Shown here: piece by piece, positions 1 through 8,580 of the stretch
Layout of the letters: each line of letters begins with the position of its first letter
How positions within the stretch are numbered: position 1 is the stretch's first letter
Assembly (NCBI RefSeq): GCF_003610785.1
Contig: NZ_RAQQ01000013.1
Span: 1-64,000 of the forward strand
Origin: Micromonospora globbae
Lineage (GTDB): Bacteria > Actinomycetota > Actinomycetes > Mycobacteriales > Micromonosporaceae
Length of the DNA stretch: 64,000 bases
Direction of reading: 5' to 3'
Translations under genes and position numbers: made by a program
Notes under the pieces: generated by a model
What the model saw: only the letters and a program-made list of their open reading frames with translations
Databases searched by the model: none
What the model was told of the DNA's origin: nothing

Positions 1-8
1 CGATAGAG

Positions 9-125
9 TTACGGCGGTCATGGCGGAGGGGAAACGCCCGGTCACATTCCGAACCCGGAAGCTAAGCCCTCCAGCGCCGATGGTACTGCACTCGTGAGGG
101 TGTGGGAGAGTAGGACGCCGCCGGA
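9..125 (+). rRNA. rrf: 5S ribosomal RNA
   Basis: About 117 nt. The 5' end (ttacggcggtc) pairs with the 3' end (gacgccgccgga) to form the terminal helix, and the internal CCGAACCCGGAAGCTAAG-type block of bacterial 5S rRNA is present near 49-67. It is the last gene of an rRNA operon whose 16S and 23S genes must lie before the window. Exact ends are uncertain by 1-3 nt. Confidence 0.95.
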
Positions 126-135
126 CATTCTTTCG

Positions 136-172
136 GTCAGGGTCACCCCCTAGCAAAGGGGGTGGCCCTGAC
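136..172 (+). terminator. rRNA operon terminator
   Basis: A strong stem immediately after 5S rRNA: gtcagggtcacccc pairs with ggggtggccctgac (one G-U pair) around a short A-rich loop. It has no long T run, as is usual in actinomycetes. Confidence 0.8.
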
Positions 173-302
173 ACCGTTTACGGACCTTTTCCACTCGCGG
201 CCTCGCGGCCCACGCCCGGTGTCCCCGCCGTTTCCCTGAACCGCCGCCACGATCGGCGATAGCGTCGAGGACGGATCGCGTCGCGACGGCCAGGGGGCGG
301 GC

Positions 303-929
303 ATGAGGATCGGCATCATCGGCTCGGGGCACATCGGTGGCACCCTCACCCGACGGTTCACTGCCCTCGGGCACGACGTCACCGTCTCCAACTCCCGTGG
401 CCCCCAGACGCTGCGCGCCCTCGCCGGCGAGACCGGCGCGGAGACCGCCACGGTCGAGGAGGCCGTACGCGGTGCGGACGTGGTGGTCGTCGCCGTACCC
501 CTCATGGGGGTGCCCGACCTACCGGGCGACGGCCTCTTCGCCGGGAAGCTCGTGGTGGACGCCGACAACTACTACCCCGACCGGGACGGCGACATCCCGG
601 AACTCATGGACGGCACGGCGTCCAGCCGGTGGACCGCCGAACACCTTCGCGGCGCGCGGCTCGTGAAGGCGTTCAACACCATCCAGGCCCAGCACCTGCT
701 GGAGAACGGGCGCCCGGCCGGTGCCCCCGACCGGATCGCGCTGCCGGTAGCCGGCGACGACCCCGAGGCCAAGCGGACGGTGATGGAACTGGTCGACGCC
801 CTCGGCTTCGACCCCGTCGACGGGGGAAGCCTCGACGACAGCTGGCGCCAGGAGCCCGGCACGCCCGTCTACCTCGCCGACCGGGACGCGGACGGCGTAC
901 GCCAGGCGCTCGCGGAGGCCCGCCGCTGA
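303..929 (+). CDS. NADPH-dependent F420 reductase-like oxidoreductase
   Basis: A 208-residue protein that opens with a Rossmann dinucleotide-binding motif (MRIGIIGSGHIGGTL, residues 1-15), followed by a second strand ending in SNSRGP (about residue 30), which fits an NADP-preferring site. DVVVVAVPLMGV and VDADNYYP are typical of the F420-dependent NADP reductase/YjgF-like NAD-binding family. The family moves hydride between NADPH and a flavin or deazaflavin acceptor in the cytoplasm, but the actual substrate cannot be read here. The ATG follows a GGGGGCGGG stretch. It stands alone after the rRNA operon. The family is clear; reduction of F420 specifically is an inference. Confidence 0.75.
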   Translation: MRIGIIGSGHIGGTLTRRFTALGHDVTVSNSRGPQTLRALAGETGAETATVEEAVRGADVVVVAVPLMGVPDLPGDGLFAGKLVVDADNYYPDRDGDIPELMDGTASSRWTAEHLRGARLVKAFNTIQAQHLLENGRPAGAPDRIALPVAGDDPEAKRTVMELVDALGFDPVDGGSLDDSWRQEPGTPVYLADRDADGVRQALAEARR

Positions 930-969
930 GCCCGCGTACGACGAGGGCTGCGGCGGGCCGTGACCCGCG

Positions 970-2772
970 TCAGGAGGGCTCGCGGCCGCACACGTAGCGC
1001 GGCTCCGCGTCGTAGCGCCAGGTGAACTTCTCCCGCTTGACGACCTTGCCGTCCTTGCGGATGACCCGGTACGCGTCCTGGGTGAAGCCGTTGATGCCGT
1101 TGCTGGGGATGCAGGACGGCCCGGGCTCCAGGTAGATGGTCCGCGGGGTGGTGATGTTGCGCCGCGGGCCGTACTCCGTCTTGACGCTGTCGTAGATCTT
1201 CGTGCTCCAGATCGACACGGTGATCGTGCTGGAGGTGTACGAGGTGTCGATGAGGACGCCGTACGGGGTGTTGTTGCGGAACTTGAAGTCCAGGTCCGGC
1301 CAGAAGATGGTCGACTCGATGACCGGCGGGTAGCGGTCGAACCAGTACGAGTGCGGCTTGTGCTCGACGTCCTCGAGGCCCGCGTAGTAGGTGGCGTTGA
1401 AGAGCGTCGTCGTGAACTGCGACGTGCCGCCACCGACGCCCGGCACCAGCTTCCCGTCGAGGATGACGGGTGCGTCCCGGTAGCCCTGGGCGTAGCCGCG
1501 CTCCCCCGTGTGCCCGTTGAGGGAGAACGTCTCGCCCGGCAGCACCACGGTGCCGTCGACCTCCTTGGCGATCGTCACGATGTTCTGGCTGCGCGGCGAG
1601 GAGAGGCCACCGGTGAAGCGGGTGGTGAACGAGGAGACCTTCTGTTTGATGCCGAGCCCGGCCAGCTTCTCCGCGGTCAGCTCCGGCTGCGCCGGCTTGA
1701 GCTGGCCGGTGACCTCCCGGCCGTCGGCGTCGGGCAGGACGGCGAGCAGGTCCCGGGCGAGCGCCACGGCGTCCAGCTGCTGGCCGGGGCGGCCCTGGTC
1801 GACCACCTTGGGGCGTCCACCGGAGATGCTCATCCGCGCGTTGCGCGGCGCCACCTCGATCTTCGCCAGGTCGTCGCCGAGGGCGGCGCGCAGCCGCTTC
1901 ACGTCCACCCGCGGCGTCAGCTTGCCGGTCTCGTCGGCGCTGAAACGCAGGCTCCGCGCGATGGCCTTCGGCGGGATCGTCACCGAGCCCTTGTCGGTGG
2001 TGACCTTCACGGGCGCGGCGACCGCCGGGCGGGCCAGCTCGTCGACGAGGCGCTGCACCTCCTCGGCGCTGGTCGCCGGCTGCGTCTCGACGAGCGGCAC
2101 GGTCACCGGCTGTCCGTCGAGCCACCCGGTCCGGACGGCCTCCGCCGAGCGTTGCGGGTCGAGCGCCAGGCCCGGCTTCGGGTGCACCACCTTCGGGGTG
2201 GTGCCGGCGTACGTGATGGCCGGCATCGTCATCTTCCGGACCTGGTCACCGGCCACCTTCTGCAGGGCGGTGTGCAGGCGGTCGACGTCCACCGACACGA
2301 CCGGCCGCACCGACCGCGACCCGACGAGCCGGCTCACCGGATGCGCGTCGGCCTTCGCCGCGGCGGCCACTGTCGCCTCCACGTCGACGGTGAGGCCCAC
2401 GTCGCCCGGCACGATCTCGGCGGTCCGCTCCCCGACGCGTACGGTCAGCGGGGCGGCGAGTGCGGCGGCCCGCCGGTCCAGCTCGGCACGCAGCTCCCGG
2501 GCCGCCTCCGCGCGGCTGCGGCCGCCCAGTTCGGCGCCGAGGACGACGGTGCCGCGCGGCACGTCGCCGGCGTACGCGTAGGCCCCGGCACCCGCCACGC
2601 CGGCCAGCATCACGGCGGTGGCGCCCGCGGCGACCAGCAGCCGCAGCCGGCGGGGGCGGCGGGGCGTGGCCGGCGGTGTGGGTTCGGGCTCCTCGACGGG
2701 CCACGTGACGGCGGTGACCTGCACGGTGGGACGGTCGTCGGCGGGCGGACGGTTCTCGCCGTACAGCGTCAC
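970..2772 (-). CDS. VanW family cell-wall-associated membrane protein
   Basis: A 600-residue protein starting at GTG 2772, chosen because GAGG lies 5 nt upstream; a longer reading to 2823 has no ribosome site. Residues about 45-70 form one transmembrane anchor after a Pro-rich cytoplasmic tail, so the bulk is extracytoplasmic. Two repeats of the peptidoglycan-binding-4 type (for example GAELGGRSRAEAARELRAEL) precede the C-terminal VanW domain, recognisable from GETFSLNGHTGERGYAQGY and GVGGGTSQFTTTLFNA. VanW proteins occur near glycopeptide-resistance genes and widely in Gram-positives, with a presumed but unproved role in peptidoglycan. No van genes lie nearby, so this is probably a general envelope gene. 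Confidence 0.85.
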   Translation of the reverse strand: MTLYGENRPPADDRPTVQVTAVTWPVEEPEPTPPATPRRPRRLRLLVAAGATAVMLAGVAGAGAYAYAGDVPRGTVVLGAELGGRSRAEAARELRAELDRRAAALAAPLTVRVGERTAEIVPGDVGLTVDVEATVAAAAKADAHPVSRLVGSRSVRPVVSVDVDRLHTALQKVAGDQVRKMTMPAITYAGTTPKVVHPKPGLALDPQRSAEAVRTGWLDGQPVTVPLVETQPATSAEEVQRLVDELARPAVAAPVKVTTDKGSVTIPPKAIARSLRFSADETGKLTPRVDVKRLRAALGDDLAKIEVAPRNARMSISGGRPKVVDQGRPGQQLDAVALARDLLAVLPDADGREVTGQLKPAQPELTAEKLAGLGIKQKVSSFTTRFTGGLSSPRSQNIVTIAKEVDGTVVLPGETFSLNGHTGERGYAQGYRDAPVILDGKLVPGVGGGTSQFTTTLFNATYYAGLEDVEHKPHSYWFDRYPPVIESTIFWPDLDFKFRNNTPYGVLIDTSYTSSTITVSIWSTKIYDSVKTEYGPRRNITTPRTIYLEPGPSCIPSNGINGFTQDAYRVIRKDGKVVKREKFTWRYDAEPRYVCGREPS

Positions 2773-3034
2773 AGCTACCTCGATCGCGACGTGCCATCCC
2801 GGGGACTCTCCCCGCGCGGACACCTACGGTAACGAACGCCCGGCCGGGTCGGCAGTCGCCGTCCGATCGTCCCCGCACGGCGTGTCGCCCGGCGTGTCGC
2901 GCCCGGACGGCCCGGCCGTGCCGGGGGGCCGGCGTGCGGTTCCGGCACCCCTCACGCCCGCCGTGGACGGGGTCGGCCGTCTCGACGTGGGGCCTGCCCG
3001 CCGGTCGTCGGGGCGGCCGTGAAAGCGTGACGGC

Positions 3035-3964
3035 ATGAGCGGCGAGCGGGTGTTCGCGTACGGCGGTGGGTGGTTGGACCGGGCGGGTGACGTCCGCGCC
3101 GACGCGGAGCGACTGGCGGCGCTGAGGTCCGACGAGCGGACGGCGGTGCTGGCGCTGTGGCGGGACCGCTGCCTGGTGACCGCTGAGGACGTCCCGGTGC
3201 GGTTGACGGGGGACGCGGCGGCGCGGGTGTTCGCCGTCGCGGACGAGACGGTCTTCCTCGGCCTGGACGCGGGCGCGGCGGTGTTCGCGGCGGACCTGAC
3301 GGGGCAGCCCGAGGCACGGGCCCTCGACGTGGCGGGTGCGGCGTCGGTCGTGGACGTCCGGCGGCTCGCGGGCCGGCTCAGCGCCGCCGAGGCGGCCGCC
3401 CAGGCGTACGGCCGGGGTCTGCTCCACTGGCACCGCCAGCAACGGTGGTGCGGCGCCTGCGGTGCCACGACGGCGGCCCGCGCGGGCGGCCACGTGCGGG
3501 TCTGCACGGCCGCGGAGTGCGGGCGGCTGCACTTCCCCCGGATCGAGCCGGCGGTCATCGTCCTCGTGGAGGCGCCGGGCGAGCCCGGCCGCTGCCTGCT
3601 GGCCCGGCACGCGGGTTCCCCGGAGGGTTCGTACTCGACCCTGGCCGGGTTCGTCGAGGTGGGCGAGAGCCTGGAGGACGCGGTGCACCGGGAGTTGGCC
3701 GAGGAGGTCGGTGTGACGGTGACCGACCTCGTCTACCAGGGATCGCAGGCGTGGCCGTTCCCGGCCGGCCTGATGGTCGGTTTCCGCGCCACTGCGGTGT
3801 CCGACGAGGTCCGGGTGGACGGCGTGGAACTGCTGGAGGCGCGGTGGTTCACCCGGAGGGAGCTCCGTGCGCGGGTGGCCGCGGGCCGGCCGCTCGGCCG
3901 CGTCGACTCCATCGACCGCCATCTGCTCGGTTCGTGGCTCGACGCCGACGGGCGGGACAGTTGA
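3035..3964 (+). CDS. nudC: NAD+ diphosphatase NudC (Nudix hydrolase)
   Basis: A 309-residue protein with the three NudC hallmarks in order: a zinc ribbon (CGAC then CTAAEC, about residues 140-165), a complete Nudix box (GFVEVGESLEDAVHRELAEEVG, near 210-231, with the metal-binding REL-EE core), and the NudC signature SQAWPFPAGLM just downstream. It hydrolyses NADH/NAD+ to NMN and AMP; homologues also remove NAD caps from RNA. The N-terminal domain (1-130) is the usual variable one. The ATG at 3035 gives the normal family length. It is divergent from the vanW gene and followed by a promoter-rich gap. Confidence 0.92.
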   Translation: MSGERVFAYGGGWLDRAGDVRADAERLAALRSDERTAVLALWRDRCLVTAEDVPVRLTGDAAARVFAVADETVFLGLDAGAAVFAADLTGQPEARALDVAGAASVVDVRRLAGRLSAAEAAAQAYGRGLLHWHRQQRWCGACGATTAARAGGHVRVCTAAECGRLHFPRIEPAVIVLVEAPGEPGRCLLARHAGSPEGSYSTLAGFVEVGESLEDAVHRELAEEVGVTVTDLVYQGSQAWPFPAGLMVGFRATAVSDEVRVDGVELLEARWFTRRELRARVAAGRPLGRVDSIDRHLLGSWLDADGRDS

Positions 3965-4336
3965 CCGCCGCCTCGTCCGGACGGTCGGGATCGGGTCACC
4001 CTCAGCGCTTTGACAGCCTGCCGTTACTGAACTGTGATGAAGGGCCTGCTCGGCTACCACCGGTGAAACCTACCGGCCACATTGTCGTAATAAAGCGCAT
4101 TTGTCAGCCGACCCGCCGCACCCGCGGGTTAACGGCTTGTAGCGGCGGTGGCGCTCGGCGGACCCACCCTGTTACCGGTCAGTAGCTAGGGTCTTGTGAC
4201 GTAGGTCCCTTCGCGAGAGCATCCATCCGCGTGCAGTGCCCCGCTGATGGCACACCACGGCAGCGCAGCGCTCGCTCTTTCCCAGTCCCGCATCGCGTGC
4301 GCGATCGGTGACGACACCCCCGTCGAGGAGGACCCC
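3965..4336 (+). promoter_or_regulatory. 372-bp gene-free region upstream of the DUF6230 gene
   Basis: This stretch holds no convincing gene. It contains unusually AT-rich patches for the genome (around 4010-4035 and 4078-4100, with taataaag) and the run gttaccggtcagtagctagg near 4174-4193, with TAGGGT-like -10 candidates. It most likely carries the promoter and control sites of the DUF6230/DUF6114 unit plus a leader. Reading the next gene back to an ATG at 4247 lacks a ribosome site, so this part is treated as untranslated. Confidence 0.5.
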
Positions 4337-4945
4337 GTGAGTGAATCGGAAGACCGTCAGCTGAGCGGCGGCACCCGGTGGCGCCGCTTCGCCGCGATGA
4401 TGGTCCCCGCGACCGTCGTGGCCGGCGGCATAGTCCTGGGGATGGCCAACGGCGCCATCGCCGCGTCGTTCAACGTCTCCGGTCAGACGTTCAAGGTCGG
4501 CGCCTCGGAGCTGGTGGGCCACGACTTCAAGCAGTACGGCGGCATGGTCAAGGAGAAGGACAACACGGTCCACCCGGTGGCCGTGTCCGAGATCGGCACC
4601 GCGGAACTCCACAACCTGTGCCAGTCCGTCAAGTCCCGGGTGCTCGGGATGGACATCGTGCTGACCATCAACGCCGGTGGTGGCGGCAAGCCGGCCACGG
4701 CCAAGGGTCTGCTCATCGACATGGAGTCCCTCGAGGGCAACGCGGAGTTCACCAACATCCAGATCGGGCGCGACGCCACCGACCTGAACGAGCACGCGCT
4801 GCCGAAGTCCTTCGGGCAGGACGCCGACAAGGTCGTCATCAAGGACCTCAAGCAGGTGGCGTGGTCGACCAGCGCCGGCACGTTCACGCTCAACGGGTTG
4901 AAGCTCGGCCTCAAGGTGGGCCCGGACGCCAAGGAATGCTTCTGA
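4337..4945 (+). CDS. DUF6230 family membrane-anchored exported protein
   Basis: 202 residues from GTG 4337, chosen for the GAGGAGGACCCC ribosome site. A short charged N-terminus is followed by one hydrophobic segment (about residues 20-45, VPATVVAGGIVLGMANGAIAA), then an exported domain beginning SFNVSGQTFKVGAS. The C-terminus holds a single late Cys (KECF). This matches the DUF6230 family of actinomycetes, whose function is unknown; database labels such as cholesterol esterase have no support in this sequence, as no Ser hydrolase motif is visible. It is followed after 80 bp by the DUF6114 gene, its usual partner, with a strong hairpin between the two. Confidence 0.75.
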   Translation: MSESEDRQLSGGTRWRRFAAMMVPATVVAGGIVLGMANGAIAASFNVSGQTFKVGASELVGHDFKQYGGMVKEKDNTVHPVAVSEIGTAELHNLCQSVKSRVLGMDIVLTINAGGGGKPATAKGLLIDMESLEGNAEFTNIQIGRDATDLNEHALPKSFGQDADKVVIKDLKQVAWSTSAGTFTLNGLKLGLKVGPDAKECF

Positions 4946-4953
4946 TCTGACCC

Positions 4954-4987
4954 CGAGGCCCGCGGAGGGCTCCCTCCGCGGGCCTCG
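4954..4987 (+). terminator. Intercistronic hairpin between DUF6230 and DUF6114 genes
   Basis: A perfect 15-bp inverted repeat (cgaggcccgcggagg / cctccgcgggcctcg) with a 4-nt loop. Lying inside a probable operon, it may act as a partial terminator or 3' end stabiliser, giving more of the first product than the second. Confidence 0.7.
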
Positions 4988-5025
4988 TCCGTGTCCCACC
5001 CCGTCGGCACCGCCAGGAGGAGTAC

Positions 5026-6693
5026 GTGACAACCGCCGAGACGCAGAACGCCCGCTCCGGCTGGTGGGGCCGGACGTGGCGCGGGTTCCGCCGTTGGCGG
5101 CGGCAGCGCCCGTTCTGGGCCGGGCTGTTCACCATGCTGGCCGGCCTGGAGATCTTCGGAAGCACGCAGATGTCCCTCGACGGGCTCTCCGTCAAGATGG
5201 GTCCGACCGGCTTCCTGGCGTGGCTGATCCCCGCCATCCTGTTCACCTGCGGCCTGCTTCTCTGGCTGAGCCCCGCACAACGGATCTTCTACGCCGTGGT
5301 CGCGGCCGTGACAGCGGTCTACTCGCTGATCGGCGTGAACCTGGGCGGCTTCTTCGTCGGGCTGGTCCTCGGCATGGTCGGCAGCGCGCTCGGGTTCGCG
5401 TGGGTGCCCGTGAAGAGGCCGGTCGCCCCGCCGCCCGTGGACGAGCCGGCGGCGGACGAGGAGATCGCGGAGGAGCGTCCCGCCGACTGGACCGGTGCCG
5501 GTGAGCCGGCGCTCGTCGACGACCTGATGCCGCGGCAGCGGGAGGAGGAGCACACGGGAGTGCTCACCGACACGGTGCCGCCGCCGCGCAACCCGCTGCG
5601 GGAGTCGGCACCCACCGAGCCGGCCCAGGGCACGGGGCCGGACACCGTCGCGCTCCCCGTCACGGACCCGGAGCGGCCGGCGCAGGGTGGCCGGCACCGC
5701 GAGCCGAGGACGTACGCGATCCTGCTGGTCGTGGCGACGGCCGCCGCAGCCGGGCTGCTCGGGCTCCCCACCAGCGGGCCGGCGGTGGCCGCGCCGTCCT
5801 GCCCCACCCCGACGGAGAGCGCGAAGCCGACGGAGAGCGCGAAGCCGACCGCGAAGCCGACCGCCACCGCGAAGCCGACCGGAACTGCCGAGTCGACCGC
5901 CAGCGCCACGTCGTCCAGCGCCGCCACCCCCTCGGCCCCGGCCAGCGCGGACCCCGAGAAGTCGTCCGACGGCAACCTGCTGACCGACATCGTCGGCGGC
6001 ATCACCGATCTGCTCACCGGCGGTGACTCGGACGAGAAGGACACCACCGCGACGGCGTCCCCGTCCCCCACCGCCAGCCCGGAGGGCGAGCCCTCGGCCA
6101 CGCCGTCCCGCAGCGCGTCGACCGACGAGCCGACGCCACAGCGTCCCGCCCGTGCACCGAAGCCCGGCGGCACCGAACCCGGCCGGTGCGCGACCCCGAC
6201 CCCCACCACGCCGCGGGAGGTGGAGCCCGGCAAGCCGCTGCCCATGGTCGCCACGGACGACGACCTGCCGAGGGTCGCCGCCAAGCCGGGGAAGCTCACC
6301 GGCTCCTCGCAGACGATGACCGGCCTGCGCTTCGAGGGCATCGCCGAGCTGGACACGGCCGACGGCACGCTCAGGACGCTGATGTTCACGATGGACAAGG
6401 CCGTCACGAACGACTTCGTCCTCGCGGTCGACGGCCCGGCGGGGAAGACCGTCCGGTACGTCACCGAGCAGCTGATCGTGAAGGGCGACGTGCGGTTCTT
6501 CGCGACGCGGTTCGTCGGGTGGCTCGGTCCCCTGAAGGTCACCCTGACCCCGGACCTGCCGTTCCCGGACGGCATCCCGATCACCTCGCCGGTGCCGATC
6601 ACCTTCACGAAGGTCGACATCAACCTGGCGTACATCGACTGCGACACCCTGACCGCGAACACCCGTGGCCCGCTGAACATCGAACTGGCCTGA
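5026..6693 (+). CDS. DUF6114 membrane protein with long Pro/Thr/Ser-rich linker
   Basis: 555 residues from GTG 5026 behind AGGAGGAG. Residues about 25-130 carry four hydrophobic segments (FWAGLFTMLAGLEIF, FLAWLIPAILFTCGLLLWL, IFYAVVAAVTAVYSL, GGFFVGLVLGMVGSALGF), the DUF6114 core. Acidic and Pro-rich sequence and another hydrophobic segment follow (about 227-245), then tandem TESAKPT/TAKPT repeats and a Ser/Thr/Pro-rich stretch typical of a wall-spanning linker. The last ~150 residues, from about 410, form a beta-rich domain resembling the DUF6230 fold and ending FTKVDINLAYIDCDTL. Such a fusion of a membrane core with an exported domain suggests the two gene products form one envelope complex. 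Function unknown. Confidence 0.7.
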   Translation: MTTAETQNARSGWWGRTWRGFRRWRRQRPFWAGLFTMLAGLEIFGSTQMSLDGLSVKMGPTGFLAWLIPAILFTCGLLLWLSPAQRIFYAVVAAVTAVYSLIGVNLGGFFVGLVLGMVGSALGFAWVPVKRPVAPPPVDEPAADEEIAEERPADWTGAGEPALVDDLMPRQREEEHTGVLTDTVPPPRNPLRESAPTEPAQGTGPDTVALPVTDPERPAQGGRHREPRTYAILLVVATAAAAGLLGLPTSGPAVAAPSCPTPTESAKPTESAKPTAKPTATAKPTGTAESTASATSSSAATPSAPASADPEKSSDGNLLTDIVGGITDLLTGGDSDEKDTTATASPSPTASPEGEPSATPSRSASTDEPTPQRPARAPKPGGTEPGRCATPTPTTPREVEPGKPLPMVATDDDLPRVAAKPGKLTGSSQTMTGLRFEGIAELDTADGTLRTLMFTMDKAVTNDFVLAVDGPAGKTVRYVTEQLIVKGDVRFFATRFVGWLGPLKVTLTPDLPFPDGIPITSPVPITFTKVDINLAYIDCDTLTANTRGPLNIELA

Positions 6694-6697
6694 GCGT

Positions 6698-6736
6698 GAC
6701 GAAGGGCCGGGAGCCTCTGGCTCCCGGCCCTTCGTC
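6698..6736. terminator. Bidirectional terminator
   Basis: A perfect 18-bp inverted repeat (gacgaagggccgggagcc / ggctcccggcccttcgtc) with a 3-nt loop, between the convergent DUF6114 and DUF885 genes. Confidence 0.9.
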
Positions 6737-6765
6737 GAGTTCGGTCGGCGCCGGTCCCCCGGCGG

Positions 6766-8436
6766 TCAGAGCCGGGCGAGCGCCCGGCGCAGCGGGTCCA
6801 GCCCGAGCGAGCCCAGGTCCAGGGCCTGCCGGTGGAACTCCTTCAGGTCGAAGTCGGCGCCCTTGCGGGCCTTCGCCTCGTCCCGCGCCTGGAGCCAGAT
6901 CCGTTCGCCCACCTTGTACGACGGCGCCTGGCCCGGCCAGCCCAGGTAGCGGTTCAGCTCGAAGCGCAGGTTCTCGTCCGGGATGCGGCAGTGGGCGCGC
7001 AGGAACTCCCAGCCCAGCTCCGGCGTCCAGCGCTCGCCCGGGTGGAAGCCGAACGGGTTGTCGCGCGGGATCTCCAGCTCCAGGTGCATGCCGATGTCGA
7101 CGATCACCCGGGCCGCCCGGAACGCCTGCGCGTCGAGCATGCCGAGCTTGTCGCCCGGGTCCTCCAGGTAGCCCAGGTCGTCCATCAGGCGCTCCGCGTA
7201 GAGCGCCCACCCCTCGCCGTGGCCGGAGACCCAGCAGAGCAGCCGCTGCCAGCGGTTGAGCAGGTCGGCCCGGACGGCGGTCTGCGCGACCTGGAGGTGG
7301 TGGCCCGGGACGCCCTCGTGGTAGACGGTGGTGACCTCCCGCCACGTGGAGAACTCGCTGATGCCCTGCGGCACCGCCCACCACATCCGGCCGGGGCGGG
7401 AGAAGTCCTCGCTCGGACCGGTGTAGTAGATGACGCCGTCGCTGGTCGGGGCGATGCAGCACTCGATCCGGCGTACCTGCTCCGGGATGTCGAAGTGCGT
7501 GCCGTGCAGCTCGCCGATCGCCTTGTCGGCGAGCGACTGCATCCAGTCCCGGAACGCCTCCTTGCCCTGGATCGTCCGGGCCGGGTCGGCGTCCAGCGCC
7601 GCGACGGCCTCGTCGATGGTCGCGCCCGGGCCCGCGATCCGTGCGGCCACCTGCCGCATCTCGCTCTCCAGGCGGGCCAGCTCCGCGAAGCCCCAGGCGT
7701 ACGTCTCGTCCAGGTCGACCTTCGCGCCGAGGAAGTACTGCGACGCCAGCTCGTAGCGCTCCCGGCCGGCCGCCTGTTTCTCCCGGCCGAGCGGGGCGAG
7801 TTCGGTGCGGAGGAACTGGCCGAACTGCGCCGTCGCGGCGGTGGCCGCCGCCGCACCCCGGCGCAGTTCGGCGCCGACGCTGCCCTGCGCGCCGAGCCGC
7901 TCGACCAGGCCGTGGAAGACGTTGTCGCCGTTCGGGTCGACCCAGATGTCACACTGCTTGGCCGTCTCGATGAGCTGCACCTTCGAGCTGACGTGCCCGG
8001 CCGCGGCCGCCTCGCGCAGCGTGGTCTTGTAGCCCTCCACCGCGGCGGGGAAGGCGTTCAGCCGGGTCGCGATGTTGGCCTGCGCGTCCTCGCCCTCCGT
8101 GGGCATCAGGTCGAAGACCATCCGGAGGTCGTGCAGCGCGCTGGCGATGACGTTGACCTCGCTCGTCGTCTCGCCCGCCTCGTAGCGGGCGAGGTCGAGG
8201 CCGAGCCGCTCCTGCATGGCCTCCTTGGCGGTCCGCTCCGCCTCGGTCTCCGGCTCGGTGACGTCGAGGTCGGCCAGCGTGCGACGGGTCAGGTCGGCTC
8301 GGGCCGCGTAGCCCTCGGGCGACAGGTCGTCCAGCTTGTCGTCGTAGCCGGCGATGCCGACGTAGGTGGCCCCGGTCGGGCTCAGTGGCGCCCACTCGGC
8401 CACGTAGCGGTTCGCGAGTTCGTCGATTCGTCCCAC
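6766..8436 (-). CDS. DUF885 family putative metallopeptidase
   Basis: 556 residues. The motif YHEGVPGHHLQ (about residues 357-367) is the DUF885 signature, resembling a zinc-peptidase HExxxGH site, and an Asn/Glu-rich helical C-terminal half follows (GHGEGWALYAERLMDDLGY). No signal peptide is visible, so it is probably cytoplasmic. Peptidase activity is suggested by the motif but not shown for most members. The start is GTG 8436; TAGGGT lies 6 nt before it on the same strand, which fits a leaderless transcript. It is divergent from the EamA gene. Confidence 0.85.
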   Translation of the reverse strand: MGRIDELANRYVAEWAPLSPTGATYVGIAGYDDKLDDLSPEGYAARADLTRRTLADLDVTEPETEAERTAKEAMQERLGLDLARYEAGETTSEVNVIASALHDLRMVFDLMPTEGEDAQANIATRLNAFPAAVEGYKTTLREAAAAGHVSSKVQLIETAKQCDIWVDPNGDNVFHGLVERLGAQGSVGAELRRGAAAATAATAQFGQFLRTELAPLGREKQAAGRERYELASQYFLGAKVDLDETYAWGFAELARLESEMRQVAARIAGPGATIDEAVAALDADPARTIQGKEAFRDWMQSLADKAIGELHGTHFDIPEQVRRIECCIAPTSDGVIYYTGPSEDFSRPGRMWWAVPQGISEFSTWREVTTVYHEGVPGHHLQVAQTAVRADLLNRWQRLLCWVSGHGEGWALYAERLMDDLGYLEDPGDKLGMLDAQAFRAARVIVDIGMHLELEIPRDNPFGFHPGERWTPELGWEFLRAHCRIPDENLRFELNRYLGWPGQAPSYKVGERIWLQARDEAKARKGADFDLKEFHRQALDLGSLGLDPLRRALARL

Positions 8437-8580
8437 ACGGCGACCCTACGTGACCGGGCCCGTCCCGTGTCGAGCGTGTTCGCACCTTCGGGCGGCGGAC
8501 GGAACCGACGCCCGTGGCGTGCGACACGGGCGTCCGAATTCCGCGCGACTTTGTCGTACGCGTCCGGCAGAGTGTCAGGA

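Noticed and set aside
4247..4336. Longer N-terminus for the DUF6230 protein from ATG 4247
   Set aside because: No ribosome site at 4247, whereas GTG 4337 has GAGGAGG; the extension has no signal-peptide features.
6832..8580. Upstream extension of the EamA frame over the DUF885 gene
   Set aside because: The part before 8572 is antisense to DUF885 and has no transporter features; the real start is at 8572 or 8581.
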